A stretch of DNA of 64,000 nt from Bacillota bacterium. GTDB lineage: Bacteria > Bacillota > Clostridia > Lachnospirales > Lachnospiraceae. The notes under the pieces were generated by a model. The model was not told the DNA's origin, made no database searches, and saw nothing but the letters and a program-made list of their open reading frames with translations. The DNA is taken from NCBI GenBank assembly GCA_023409535.1, contig JAEYGZ010000048.1:248001-312000 (forward strand), read 5' to 3'. A program made the position numbers and the translations under genes. Shown here one piece after another: positions 1 to 8,813 of the stretch. Position 1 is the first letter of the stretch; every line of letters starts with the position of its first letter.

Positions 1-516
1 GGTAAGAAGCTTCAGCTGTTTTTGCTTTACCGCCTCCAGATCCTCATGAATTGTCTGCTTATTCTCAATTGCTTTTTTAATAAAGGCCGAAGCCTCTCCG
101 CCCTTTATGATATAAATAAGTGATTCCATTTTAATGGTCTCATCCCGCTTAAGAAAATCCAGGCTGATATCAATTCCGTTTTCCGCTGCTCCTTCTCCTA
201 CCAAAAAGGAACCTGCCTGCGCCAGGGTGATGTTCTTCTTATTTTTCAGCTTTAAATCCTCCAAGGCTTCATAAGCCGTATCCCCTTTCCCCTTAATGGT
301 CTCTTCCTTACCGGAACCGCTGCCTGCTTCCGAATCTGCTCCTGCTCCGGTGCTGTAAAGTGCTGTCAGTTCATACCCGCCGTTGGCATAATCAATGCCA
401 AGCACCAGGGCCAGATCAATCTCATCAATCTCTTCCCGGTTCATATCATGGGTACACCCGGTAAAGAAAACTCCAACTGTAAGGAGTACGATACTCAAGA
501 ATATTTTCCTTCTCAT
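1..516 (-). CDS. GerC-type (Ger(x)C) spore germination lipoprotein, 3' end outside window
   Basis: This is the N-terminal 172 residues of a Ger(x)C-family lipoprotein, the C component of a GerA-type nutrient germinant receptor of the spore inner membrane. The start is the ATG at 516-514. A hydrophobic signal peptide ends in a lipobox (FTGC, Cys at about residue 20), after which lipid attachment is expected. The mature part has the family pattern EIDEIDLALVLGIDY, followed by an AL-DLK block typical of the domain start. The start overlaps the gerA-type stop by 4 nt (ATGA), so the two are translationally coupled. The remainder of the protein (family length about 370-400 residues) lies before position 1. 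Confidence 0.85.
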   Translation of the reverse strand, partial: MRRKIFLSIVLLTVGVFFTGCTHDMNREEIDEIDLALVLGIDYANGGYELTALYSTGAGADSEAGSGSGKEETIKGKGDTAYEALEDLKLKNKKNITLAQAGSFLVGEGAAENGIDISLDFLKRDETIKMESLIYIIKGGEASAFIKKAIENKQTIHEDLEAVKQKQLKLLT

Positions 517-1985
517 CCTTTATTCTCCCCGCCTGCCTGCTTCATTCTGTTATTCGGAGCAATTTTCTGCGGGCGTTTTGTAAAATATTTTATCGGGAAG
601 CGGAACAGGGTGTCCTTATGATTGCTGTGATCCACATCCACAAAGGGAGACAAATATGCCACTCCGTAATTATCCAGACTGCACAGGTGTGTTAAAACAA
701 GAATCAATGCTACGGTAACGCCCAGAAAGCCTCCGATTGCAGCCATCAGGGAAAAGCAAAAGCGTATTACCCTGATCCCGCTGCTCAAATCCTGATTAGG
801 AACAATGAAACCTGCAATCCCTGCCAGAGACACGATAACAACAACAAGAGGAGACACGATATTTGCCGTAACCGCAGCCTGACCAACTACCACACCGCCA
901 AGAATGGACATCGCGGTACCGACTGTCTTTGGCAGCCTTAGTCCGGCTTCGATTAAAATCTCAAAGCAGATTAAAAGTCCGATTACCTCTGATGCCGAGG
1001 AAAACGGAACATTCTGCTTGGCTGCCTGGGTAGATAACGCCAGCTGAACCGGCAGCATCTGGTTCTGATAGGTAGTCGCCGCAATATAAATCGCAGGCAG
1101 AAACAACGTCACCACCATGGCGGCATAGCGGAGCATACGCAGTGCCGAGCCTACAAAGAAATGATTTGCATAATCCTCCGGAGACTGCATCAGCATAGGC
1201 AGCTGACAGGGCAGCAGATATACAAAAGGAATCCCATCCACAGTCATGGCAACCCTTCCATCCGTCAGATTGGCGGCGATTCTGTCCGGCCGCTGGCTGT
1301 ACATAATCTGCGGAAACAGGCTCTTCTTATTTTCAATCAGAAATTCCTCAATAAAAGCAGGTGTTGATATATTATCTATTTGGATGTTATTGATCTTATC
1401 CCGTATCTCTGACACCGTATCCATATTCGCAACATTGGTGAGATACATCAGGGTGATATCTGTCTTTGAGAGCGTGCCGACACTGAGCTGCTCCATTACA
1501 AGAAATTCGGAGCGTACTCTTCGTCTGACCAGCGCGGTATTGGTTCTCATGACCTCAATGAAGGAGTCCTTGGCTCCCTTAATTACACCTTCCTCCGTAG
1601 GCTCGGAGATGGACCGTTTATCAAAGGTACGAATATCATACACGATTGCCTTCTTCTCCGTATCAAAGAGAAAGGCCATCATACCGCTTAGAACGTACTT
1701 TAACAGCAGCTGATAATCCTCTTCCTCTGCAGTAAAGGCATGATAGGCACCGCCGCTCATGAGGTAATCCATAACCTCCCGTTCCGTCATACAATTTTTA
1801 AGATAATTATCCTGAAGCAAAGTCTGGAGAATGCCCTCATCCATAACTTGAGAATTAATCAACCCATCCACACAGAAGATGGAAAAGGTAACACTGTTCT
1901 GGTTCATTTTCACAGGACGTACCACAATATCTCCGCTCTTTGAAAACAATTCCTTAATCTCTGCTGAATTAATAACCTGTCCCAT
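513..1985 (-). CDS. GerA-family spore germination protein
   Basis: This is the A subunit of a GerA-type germinant receptor, which works with GerB- and GerC-type partners to detect nutrients in dormant spores. The 490-residue length is normal. The N-terminal half is a soluble domain with the family blocks VLSGMMAFLFD and RTNTALVRRRVRS. The C-terminal half (about residues 285-440) has several membrane segments, including a run of LRMLRYAAMVVTLFLPAIYI and the conserved PNQDLS-G-R---F loop. The start has a GAGGA site 6-7 nt upstream. The gene overlaps the GerC gene by 4 nt. No gerB is visible in the window and it may lie beyond position 1. Confidence 0.93.
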   Translation of the reverse strand: MGQVINSAEIKELFSKSGDIVVRPVKMNQNSVTFSIFCVDGLINSQVMDEGILQTLLQDNYLKNCMTEREVMDYLMSGGAYHAFTAEEEDYQLLLKYVLSGMMAFLFDTEKKAIVYDIRTFDKRSISEPTEEGVIKGAKDSFIEVMRTNTALVRRRVRSEFLVMEQLSVGTLSKTDITLMYLTNVANMDTVSEIRDKINNIQIDNISTPAFIEEFLIENKKSLFPQIMYSQRPDRIAANLTDGRVAMTVDGIPFVYLLPCQLPMLMQSPEDYANHFFVGSALRMLRYAAMVVTLFLPAIYIAATTYQNQMLPVQLALSTQAAKQNVPFSSASEVIGLLICFEILIEAGLRLPKTVGTAMSILGGVVVGQAAVTANIVSPLVVVIVSLAGIAGFIVPNQDLSSGIRVIRFCFSLMAAIGGFLGVTVALILVLTHLCSLDNYGVAYLSPFVDVDHSNHKDTLFRFPIKYFTKRPQKIAPNNRMKQAGGENKG

Positions 1986-2316
1986 AGATCTTCCTCTTTT
2001 CTGATGTTCACTGCCTTATCCATGTTAATTTACGATCGGTTAACAAATGAAACGACTTACATTTCTGTATAGTATTTTCTCTTGTGTCCTACAAATTTAT
2101 GCATAAAAAAAAGCCTCCCTTACCAAGCATTTGCCTGTCAGTTCAGCTTTTTTCAGTCAGATTTATGTAGTCGATAATCTTACGTTCATGATATAGTTCA
2201 TGAAAACTCATGCTTATCACGTATATTAAGGCCATACGGATCATCTTGCTTTCGCATGCTTATTTTGTATGGTCAAATTTCTTCCTTTGTACGATTTACT
2301 GCGAAGGAGCAGTCTC
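1986..2316. other. Intergenic, A/T-rich, no gene seen
   Basis: About 330 bases between the gerA-type gene and the next minus-strand gene. An A8 run near 2105-2112 facing a GCTTTTTT run near 2146-2153 could form a weak AU-rich stem on either strand, with a 30-nt loop. No convincing coding region, operator or sigma-G/sigma-F promoter with correct spacing was found. Confidence 0.4.
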
Positions 2317-2583
2317 CTATGCGATAAAATAATCTCTTGCCATATCTATAATATGTACCGGAAATACTTTTCCCTTTGCCATCAGCTGAAGAAATGCTTC
2401 TGCTTCACCTTCATCATCAGTAATATCCTCTACCAGAGAATAATTATTGGGATCGGACAATACCCTGCCTACCTTATAACATTCCACACTGTAGAGCGCA
2501 TTCGTAAAAATAAGATTATAGACTACTTGAATATCCTCTGCTTGAATACTTCTCGTGTTGGATTTAAGTACGTGTTCTACCAT
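2317..2583 (-). CDS. Small protein of unknown function, DUF6514-like
   Basis: An 88-residue acidic protein without signal peptide or membrane segment. The central pattern YSVECYK-G, then an EDITDD-GEAEAFL segment, then VFPVHIIDMARDYF resembles the clostridial DUF6514 family as I remember it (an Ig-like strand pattern followed by ED-I--D---- and a C-terminal helix). Function is unknown. It stands alone on the minus strand, 152 bp downstream of the glycosyltransferase. A plus-strand reading frame over the same bases has no ribosome binding site and no recognisable family, so the minus strand was chosen. Confidence 0.6.
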   Translation of the reverse strand: MVEHVLKSNTRSIQAEDIQVVYNLIFTNALYSVECYKVGRVLSDPNNYSLVEDITDDEGEAEAFLQLMAKGKVFPVHIIDMARDYFIA

Positions 2584-2735
2584 GCAACGCCACCCTTCTT
2601 CATAGTTATGATAACGACCACATAAATTGTATCTTTTGACACAATAATTATATCATAAAATTTGAACTTGATAAGTAGGGAAAATCGCAAAACCCCATGT
2701 AAATAATAGTACTGCTGGCTTCTAATGGCAATTAT

Positions 2736-3782
2736 TCAGTTAATGGGTATTTTTACTTTGAATTTGGTATCAGCTTCCTGTTTCACCTTCCTCACCCCTT
2801 GATAGATGTCATAGAGAGCATCTCCCACTTTGCCGATGCTTCTTTCCGCTGCTTGCAAATGGCCTTCTTCCGTCAGATCAGGAGCCAGTCCTTCAACAAT
2901 TTCTCCGATTAATCTTTCGAACTCATGGTTTTCTGCTGCTTTGTATACCTGCTTCTTATCCGTCAGCCAGGATTGATAGACTGGAATATCTCTGACCAGG
3001 ATAGGTACTCTCATTGCCAATGCCTCCAGTAAAACGATACCCTCGGTCTCTTCGTGTGTCATAAAAAGAAATAAATCACTGCCGCCGTATGCCTCCTTTA
3101 GCTCTTCCTTCGTGATATATCCGGGAAAATGTAAATTAGAAAGGTGTAATTCTAACAGCTTTTTTATCTTATCGGGAATCAAATTACTATTGGTGTATCC
3201 AAACCAGATGAATTTATATTCCGGCATTCTTTCCGCCATCAGGGCGAAGTCTTCAATTCCCTTACGTTCAATATAATGCCCCGCAGAAATAATTACTTTA
3301 TCCACATTGGTAAAACCATATTTCTTTCTGAATTGAGACCTCATATTGGGATCTCTTTGGTAATACTCCAAGTCAATGCCATTTGACAGGTTTATGATCT
3401 CCTTACGAATCCCATAGGATAGAAGAAGCTTTTTGGAATACTCCGTCGGAGTAACAATCACATCGCCCAGACTGTAGCAGAATTTAATCCACTTTTTAAA
3501 TAGCGGTGCGATAACATCGGACCCCTTGAAGGACTTTTTAAAATCTTCCATCGTAGAATGCGCATAATACACAACATTTTTTCGCATCAGTTTTGCCAGC
3601 AGCGCTACCAATACCGAATCAGGAAATACCGTATTCAACTGCACAATCTCACAATCAGGGAACCCCCCCATCGCAGCATCCTTTCTGCTCTTTCCCAGTG
3701 CCTCTTTCTGATGCTCAATGGCCTTTCCGATCCCGCTTTTTGATATTAATTTTATACCTCCCTGATAGATCCATATTTTCAT
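2736..3782 (-). CDS. GT4-family glycosyltransferase
   Basis: A 348-residue retaining glycosyltransferase of GT-B fold (group 1/family 4), a cytosolic or membrane-associated enzyme moving a sugar from a nucleotide donor to lipid or polysaccharide. The N-terminal half is the acceptor domain. The C-terminal half has ISAGHYIERKGIEDF, the interdomain hinge region, and the nucleotide-sugar pattern EETEGIVLLEALAMRVPILV, which is the family E-x7-E motif. The start at 3782 was chosen because AGGAGG lies 6 nt upstream; a longer frame begins inside the neighbouring gene. It follows the TVP38-type gene by 34 bp, probably in one transcript. The acceptor is not predictable; a diacylglycerol or other glycolipid is possible. 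Confidence 0.85.
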   Translation of the reverse strand: MKIWIYQGGIKLISKSGIGKAIEHQKEALGKSRKDAAMGGFPDCEIVQLNTVFPDSVLVALLAKLMRKNVVYYAHSTMEDFKKSFKGSDVIAPLFKKWIKFCYSLGDVIVTPTEYSKKLLLSYGIRKEIINLSNGIDLEYYQRDPNMRSQFRKKYGFTNVDKVIISAGHYIERKGIEDFALMAERMPEYKFIWFGYTNSNLIPDKIKKLLELHLSNLHFPGYITKEELKEAYGGSDLFLFMTHEETEGIVLLEALAMRVPILVRDIPVYQSWLTDKKQVYKAAENHEFERLIGEIVEGLAPDLTEEGHLQAAERSIGKVGDALYDIYQGVRKVKQEADTKFKVKIPIN

Positions 3783-3816
3783 AAGGCTCCTCCTTCGAAT
3801 TATAATGTGTGGATTG

Positions 3817-4416
3817 TTAATTTGACATTGAAATAAAGACATGTACTAATTTTGTATATATGAAATTCAATCCCATGGAATAGGCCGCGATTGCAAAGGG
3901 TTTCCCCATAAGGATGATCAGGCTGAACTTCTTCGCTGATATATTCGTTATTCCGGCCAGATAGCAAAGAAAATCATCCGGTGCCACCGGCAGAAAAATT
4001 GCGATCGCCAATAGGCGGTCAAATTTGTCTGAGCTTAACCAGGAATGATATTTTTTAAGCAGCTTCGGGTTTACAAGCTTTTCAACAAATCCCATGCCAT
4101 AGCTTCTGGCAAGATAAAAGGCAAGGATTGATCCTATGCAGATACCTATATAATTCAGTATAAATCCTCCGACCGCCCCGAAAATAATCACTCCGGCCAG
4201 ACATCCCAAAGCCCCAGGAATAATAGGGACTACCACTTGAACCACCTGGATCAGAATAAAAAGCACTGCCGCAAAGATACCAAAACGGCTCAAGAAAGAG
4301 GATAAAGCCTCCGACGAAACAAATATCTTTGTGCTTATTCCATAAATAACGAAAGCAATCGTAAGTACCATGCCGCATAATGTGATTATATCCATTCGTC
4401 TTATTTTGACTTTCAT
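3817..4416 (-). CDS. TVP38/TMEM64 family (DedA-like) membrane protein
   Basis: A 199-residue integral membrane protein of the SNARE-associated/VTT superfamily. It has about five hydrophobic segments and the conserved re-entrant region VVPIIPGALGCLAGVIIFG, followed by GSILAFYLARSYG. A second block, LPVAPDDFLCYLAGI, matches the family C-terminal motif. Members of the wider VTT/DedA superfamily have been linked to lipid scrambling and membrane homeostasis; the exact substrate here is unknown. It lies directly upstream of the glycosyltransferase, which supports a shared role in membrane or envelope lipids. Confidence 0.87.
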   Translation of the reverse strand: MKVKIRRMDIITLCGMVLTIAFVIYGISTKIFVSSEALSSFLSRFGIFAAVLFILIQVVQVVVPIIPGALGCLAGVIIFGAVGGFILNYIGICIGSILAFYLARSYGMGFVEKLVNPKLLKKYHSWLSSDKFDRLLAIAIFLPVAPDDFLCYLAGITNISAKKFSLIILMGKPFAIAAYSMGLNFIYTKLVHVFISMSN

Positions 4417-4648
4417 CGTTATTTGACCTCAAAACTTTCTTTTATAAATCAGTAGTCTCTATTTTTCATTTCGCAATGAATTTTTCCGTTTCAGATTGAT
4501 ATTTGCAGATGCGTTTGCCTTTCCATCCATCACCTCTCTTTTACTTTGATTGTTGAATTAGCGAAATAATATTGCCTATGTATCTTATAAACGATATATA
4601 AATAATTTTACTTCAAAAATTTCTGTGATTGACTTCTTTTAACTGAAA

Positions 4649-4686
4649 AGACCGGAGTATATACAGCAATGCGTATACTCCGGTCT
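4649..4686 (-). terminator. Intrinsic terminator behind PFOR / LPXTG remnant
   Basis: A near-perfect 13-14-bp stem (AGACCGGAGTATA with TATACTCCGGTCT) has a short loop and is followed on the minus strand by CTTTTCAGTT. It ends transcription of the pyruvate:ferredoxin oxidoreductase transcript. Confidence 0.75.
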
Positions 4687-4703
4687 GTGATAAATGAATA
4701 ATC

Positions 4704-4946
4704 TTAGAATTTTATTCTATACTTCATTCTGGCAGCACTCAGGAGCAATATCCCTGCGATTCCCAGATACAAATAAGAAAGATTTAACTCACCTGTCTTA
4801 GGAAGCTGTGAACCCTGAGAAGCTGCGGCTCTTGCAGCTTCCTGAATTTCAATTACGTCAACATCCGTACAAGGTCCATAGTCATAAGCTTTTTTATTAA
4901 TAACTATTGCGTAATTGGCACAACTTCCGCCATTTGTTTGTAGATT
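4704..4946 (-). pseudogene. Orphan LPXTG cell-wall sorting tail (remnant)
   Basis: An open frame of 80 codons, without any start codon, ends in a complete sortase sorting signal: LPKTG (bases 4805-4791), then a hydrophobic membrane segment LYLGIAGILLLSAA, then a basic tail RMKYRIKF and stop. It is preceded by an Ala-rich linker (EAARAAASQGSQ). Its 5' part overlaps the last 14 codons of the oxidoreductase gene in another frame, and an in-frame TGA lies at 4949-4947. It is therefore the truncated 3' end of a surface-protein gene, or is reached only by frameshifting. The terminator at 4649-4686 probably belonged to the original gene. Confidence 0.75.
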
Positions 4947-7900
4947 TCATAACGCTCTTTTGCAAGCTTTTCGGCCCTGTCAAACAATTCCTCCGCCTGC
5001 TCCGGGAAGGATTGTGCCAGCGAGCTGTAACGTACCTGGCCCAGGATGAAATCATGGAAGCTCTCCGTAGGTTCTCTGGAATCCAGGATGAACGGATTCT
5101 TGCCTTCCTCTTTCAATGCGGGATTATATCGGTATAAATGCCAATAGCCGGCTTGGACCGCCTTCTTAATGGTCGCCATGCTTCTGCCCATACCTTCCTT
5201 GATACCATGGTTAATACAAGGTGCATAAGCTATGATGATAGAAGGCCCGTGGTGCTCCTCCGCCTCGCGAAGTGCTTTGATCAGCTGGTTGTTGTCCGCA
5301 TTGATACCTACCTGGGCTACATACACATTCCCGTAAGTCATCATCATGCGGCCCAGGTCCTTCTTGCCCTGCTTCTTGCCGGAAGCAGCAAACTTTGCAA
5401 TGGCAGCGGTCGGCGTGGATTTGGAAGCCTGACCGCCGGTGTTGGAATAAACCTCGGTATCAAATACCAGGCAATTTACATCCTCACCGGAAGCCATTAC
5501 ATGGTCCAAGCCGCCATAGCCGATATCATATGCCCAGCCATCCCCGCCTACCAGCCAGATGCTGCGCTTTGTCAGATAATCCTTATTCTGCAGAATATCC
5601 TTTACCAGCAATTCACATTCTACATCTGTAGAAGCAAAATGCTCCAACACCTCCAGAACCTTTTTACTTGCCTCTTCAGATGCCTTTCCGTCTTCTTTAT
5701 AATGCAGCCAGTCATGAAAGGCTTCCTTGACCTTCTCCTCCACATTAAGATCCATGAGAAGACGCATATCCTGCTCCAGTTTGCTGCGAAGCTGTTTGAC
5801 AGCCAGATGCATACCGTAACCATACTCTGCATTATCTTCAAACAGGGAATTTGCCCAGGAAGGCCCTTGTCCCTTATGATTTACCGTATACGCTGTGCTT
5901 GGTGCCGATGCTGCCCAGATGGAGGAACAGCCCGTTGCATTGGCAATCATCATCCGGTCGCCAAAGAGCTGGGTAATCAACTTGATATAAGGTGTCTCCC
6001 CACAGCCCGCACAGGCACCTGAGAACTCAATAAGCGGTGTTTTAAACTGACTGTCTTTAAAGGACGGTCCTAAAGCAATCGTTTCTTTGAAGGATACTTC
6101 TCTTGAAGCATATCTCCAATTCTCTATTTCCTTTTCCAGCTGTGTTTCAATCGGCTGCATAATCAGAGCCTTGCCCTTCGCCGGACAGATATCGGCGCAG
6201 TTACCGCAGCCGGTGCAATCCATCGGACTGATTTGTATCTTATAATGATAGCCTTCTACATTCTTACCGATCGCCGGTTTCGCCGCAAAGGTCTCCGGAG
6301 CATTCCTAGCCTCTTCTTCTGTTAATAAGAAAGGCCGTATGACAGCATGCGGACAGACATAGGAACACTGGTTGCACTGGATACAGCGTTCTAAAATCCA
6401 TTCCGGAACATTTACTGCGATGCCGCGCTTCTCATAAGCTGTGATTCCTGAGGGGAAGGTTCCGTCTTCAATGTCTTTAAAGGCGCTGACGGGAAGATCC
6501 CCGCCCTTAAGCTCAGACATCGGACGCATGATATCCTTGATAAATTCAGGTTCTTCTACCACTGTAGTATCACCAATCTCCAGGCCTTTCCACTCTTTCG
6601 GAATGGTAACCTTCTTCACGGATTTTATGCCCTCATCCACGGCATCCTCGTTCATTTTTACGATCTTTTCGCCCTTCCTGCCATACAGCTTATGAATTCC
6701 GGCTTTTAATTCCTTCACGTAGACATCCTTCTCAAGAACTTCCGTTAATTTAAAGAAGGCTCCCTGCATAATCATGTTAATTCTATTGCCAAGCCCGATG
6801 TCCTGGGCAATTTTGATCGCATTGATGGTATAGAATTTAACGTTCTTTTCTGCCAGCTGCTTCTTCATCATATTCGGCAGGTGTTCCTCCAACTCCTCCG
6901 CATCCCATAAAGTATTTAAGACAAAGGTTCCGCCGGGCTTGATACTTTGCAGCAGGTCGTACTTATGAACATAGGACTGGTTATGACAGGCCACATAATT
7001 TGCATGGGATACCAGATACGTGGAACGAATCGCATCCTTGCCAAAGCGCAGATGGGAAACTGTTAATCCGCCGGATTTCTTGGAATCATAATCGAAATAG
7101 GCCTGAACCTTAAGATCCGAGTGTTCGCCAATGATCTTGATTGCCTGCTTATTGGCGCCGACCGTGCCATCCGAACCTAAGCCCCAGATCTGACAGGAGA
7201 TCATATCCTCGGGTTCAATCTGCAATTCCTTTACTGCAGTCAGGGAAGATTTCGTGATATCATCCTCAATTCCGATAGTGAAGGAATTCTTTGGCTGCTT
7301 ATTCTTCAAATTCTCATATACAGCAGCGATATGACCCGGAACCGTATCCTTGGAACCAAGTCCATAGCGGCCGCCAACAATCACAGGCGCATTCTCCCTC
7401 TCCTTATAACAGGAGCAGACATCAAGATATAGGGGTTCTCCGACTGCACCGGGCTCCTTCGTTCTGTCAAGGACCGCAATCTTCTTTACCGTGGCAGGCA
7501 TACGCTTAAGAAAATGCTCCATCGAGAAGGGGCGATACAGGCGAACCTTCACCAAGCCGTATTTCTCGCCCATTGCATTGTAGAAATCAACGACCTGCTC
7601 AATGGTTTGTGTTACGGAGCCCATAGCAATAATCACATATTCCGCATCGGGAGCACCGTAATAATCAAATAAGTGATAAGCTCTGCCGGTGGCCTTACTG
7701 ATCTTATTCATATATTCTTCCACTACCGGAATGATCTCCTGATAGAAGGGATTGGAGGCCTCTCTTCCTTGAAAATAAATATCCGCGTTCTGCGCCGTCC
7801 CCCGTATCACCGGATGATTTGGAGACAGGGCCCGCTCACGAAAGCGTTTTACAGCCTCCAGATCAACCATATCGGCATAATCCCGGTACTCCAGAAATTC

Positions 7901-8449
7901 TATCTTCTGAACCTCATGTGAGGTTCGAAAGCCATCAAAAAAATGCAGGAAAGGCAGCCTTCCTTTAATCGCCGACAGGTGTGCTACAGCAGCCAGATCA
8001 GCGACCTCCTGAACCGAGCCTGAGGCCAATAATGCAAAGCCGGTCTGCCTGGTTGCCATAACATCCTGATGATCTCCAAAGATACTGAGTGCATGGGCCG
8101 CAATTGCTCTTGCACTTACATGAATAACGCCCGGGAGAAGTTCACCGGCTACTTTATACATATTGGGGATCATGAGGAGCAGCCCCTGGGAAGCGGTAAA
8201 GGTTGTGGTTAACGCTCCGCCTTGCAGTGATCCGTGAAATGCACCGGAAGCTCCTGCCTCGGATTGCATCTCAACGACATCTACCTCCTGACCGAATATA
8301 TTCTTACGTCCGTTTGCTGCCCATTCATCGGTTGTCTCAGCCATACCCGAGGAAGGAGTGATGGGATAAATTGCCGCAACCTCCGTAAAGGCATATGCCG
8401 TATACGCCGCCGCAGTATTACCATCCACAGTCATAGTAATCTTTGCCAT
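4904..8449 (-). CDS. nifJ: Pyruvate:ferredoxin (flavodoxin) oxidoreductase
   Basis: This single-chain enzyme oxidises pyruvate with CoA to acetyl-CoA and CO2 and reduces ferredoxin or flavodoxin. It is the central cytosolic step of anaerobic pyruvate catabolism. At 1181 residues it has the usual length. The N-terminal pyrimidine-binding domain starts AAYTAYAFTEVAAIYPITPSS. Two [4Fe-4S] motifs follow at roughly 690-760 (CIQCNQCSYVCP and CTGCGNCADICP). The C-terminal TPP domain begins GACAGCGETPY, holding cysteines of the third cluster, and contains GDGWAYDIGYGGLDH. The start has an AAGGA site. The small gene upstream ends 32 bp before it and may share its transcript. The stop is followed by an orphan LPKTG sorting tail in another frame. 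Confidence 0.97.
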   Translation of the reverse strand: MAKITMTVDGNTAAAYTAYAFTEVAAIYPITPSSGMAETTDEWAANGRKNIFGQEVDVVEMQSEAGASGAFHGSLQGGALTTTFTASQGLLLMIPNMYKVAGELLPGVIHVSARAIAAHALSIFGDHQDVMATRQTGFALLASGSVQEVADLAAVAHLSAIKGRLPFLHFFDGFRTSHEVQKIEFLEYRDYADMVDLEAVKRFRERALSPNHPVIRGTAQNADIYFQGREASNPFYQEIIPVVEEYMNKISKATGRAYHLFDYYGAPDAEYVIIAMGSVTQTIEQVVDFYNAMGEKYGLVKVRLYRPFSMEHFLKRMPATVKKIAVLDRTKEPGAVGEPLYLDVCSCYKERENAPVIVGGRYGLGSKDTVPGHIAAVYENLKNKQPKNSFTIGIEDDITKSSLTAVKELQIEPEDMISCQIWGLGSDGTVGANKQAIKIIGEHSDLKVQAYFDYDSKKSGGLTVSHLRFGKDAIRSTYLVSHANYVACHNQSYVHKYDLLQSIKPGGTFVLNTLWDAEELEEHLPNMMKKQLAEKNVKFYTINAIKIAQDIGLGNRINMIMQGAFFKLTEVLEKDVYVKELKAGIHKLYGRKGEKIVKMNEDAVDEGIKSVKKVTIPKEWKGLEIGDTTVVEEPEFIKDIMRPMSELKGGDLPVSAFKDIEDGTFPSGITAYEKRGIAVNVPEWILERCIQCNQCSYVCPHAVIRPFLLTEEEARNAPETFAAKPAIGKNVEGYHYKIQISPMDCTGCGNCADICPAKGKALIMQPIETQLEKEIENWRYASREVSFKETIALGPSFKDSQFKTPLIEFSGACAGCGETPYIKLITQLFGDRMMIANATGCSSIWAASAPSTAYTVNHKGQGPSWANSLFEDNAEYGYGMHLAVKQLRSKLEQDMRLLMDLNVEEKVKEAFHDWLHYKEDGKASEEASKKVLEVLEHFASTDVECELLVKDILQNKDYLTKRSIWLVGGDGWAYDIGYGGLDHVMASGEDVNCLVFDTEVYSNTGGQASKSTPTAAIAKFAASGKKQGKKDLGRMMMTYGNVYVAQVGINADNNQLIKALREAEEHHGPSIIIAYAPCINHGIKEGMGRSMATIKKAVQAGYWHLYRYNPALKEEGKNPFILDSREPTESFHDFILGQVRYSSLAQSFPEQAEELFDRAEKLAKERYEIYKQMAEVVPITQ

Positions 8450-8481
8450 ATTACGTTCAATCCTTTCATTGATACAATAGT

Positions 8482-8709
8482 TTATAGTTTACTACCGTTG
8501 TCTACCCAATCCTTTGCATCAATCACCCGTTCAATCGACGGCTTATTTACGTTGTCTGCCTTATAATGTGAGCCGGCATTCTGCCATGCCGCCGTACCCT
8601 CATTGTTGGTCGGATGCGAGGTATCGCTCCTTTTATTATTCCTGCCCTTCAGAGGATCCTTTCCCTTTGAAGCCTTATCATCAGGATGGTCTTTCCCTTT
8701 CATGATCAT
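8482..8709 (-). CDS. Small hydrophilic protein, DUF3787-like
   Basis: About 75 residues, very hydrophilic, Lys/Asp-rich at the N-terminus. It ends in a more conserved-looking region: NNEGTAAWQ, then KPSIERVIDAKDWVDNGS. This resembles clostridial DUF3787 proteins, which carry a --TAAW- and an -----AK-WVD- pattern; I am recalling this and it is not a computed match. The ATG at 8709 follows a GGAGGAG site by 4 nt; the ATG two codons later is an equally possible start with 10-nt spacing. It lies 32 bp upstream of the pyruvate:ferredoxin oxidoreductase gene, same strand. Function is unknown. Confidence 0.6.
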   Translation of the reverse strand: MIMKGKDHPDDKASKGKDPLKGRNNKRSDTSHPTNNEGTAAWQNAGSHYKADNVNKPSIERVIDAKDWVDNGSKL

Positions 8710-8813
8710 GATACTCCTCCATTTCTTAATCTTATCAATTTCGTTTGTCATTGAAAGCATACTGCTTAAAGTACATTGTTTCCGAAAGTCAGAATATCTA
8801 TTACACTTATTTG

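Noticed and set aside
1986..2112. Sigma-G promoter for the germination genes
   Set aside because: TGCATA and AATACTA are present, but the spacing is about 21 bp and not 17-18.
2269..2625. A 118-codon plus-strand frame
   Set aside because: It lies opposite the DUF6514-like gene, lacks a ribosome binding site and resembles no family.
5138..6022. A 294-codon plus-strand frame inside the PFOR gene
   Set aside because: It is an antisense shadow of a long conserved enzyme, with no ribosome binding site and a composition typical of antisense frames.
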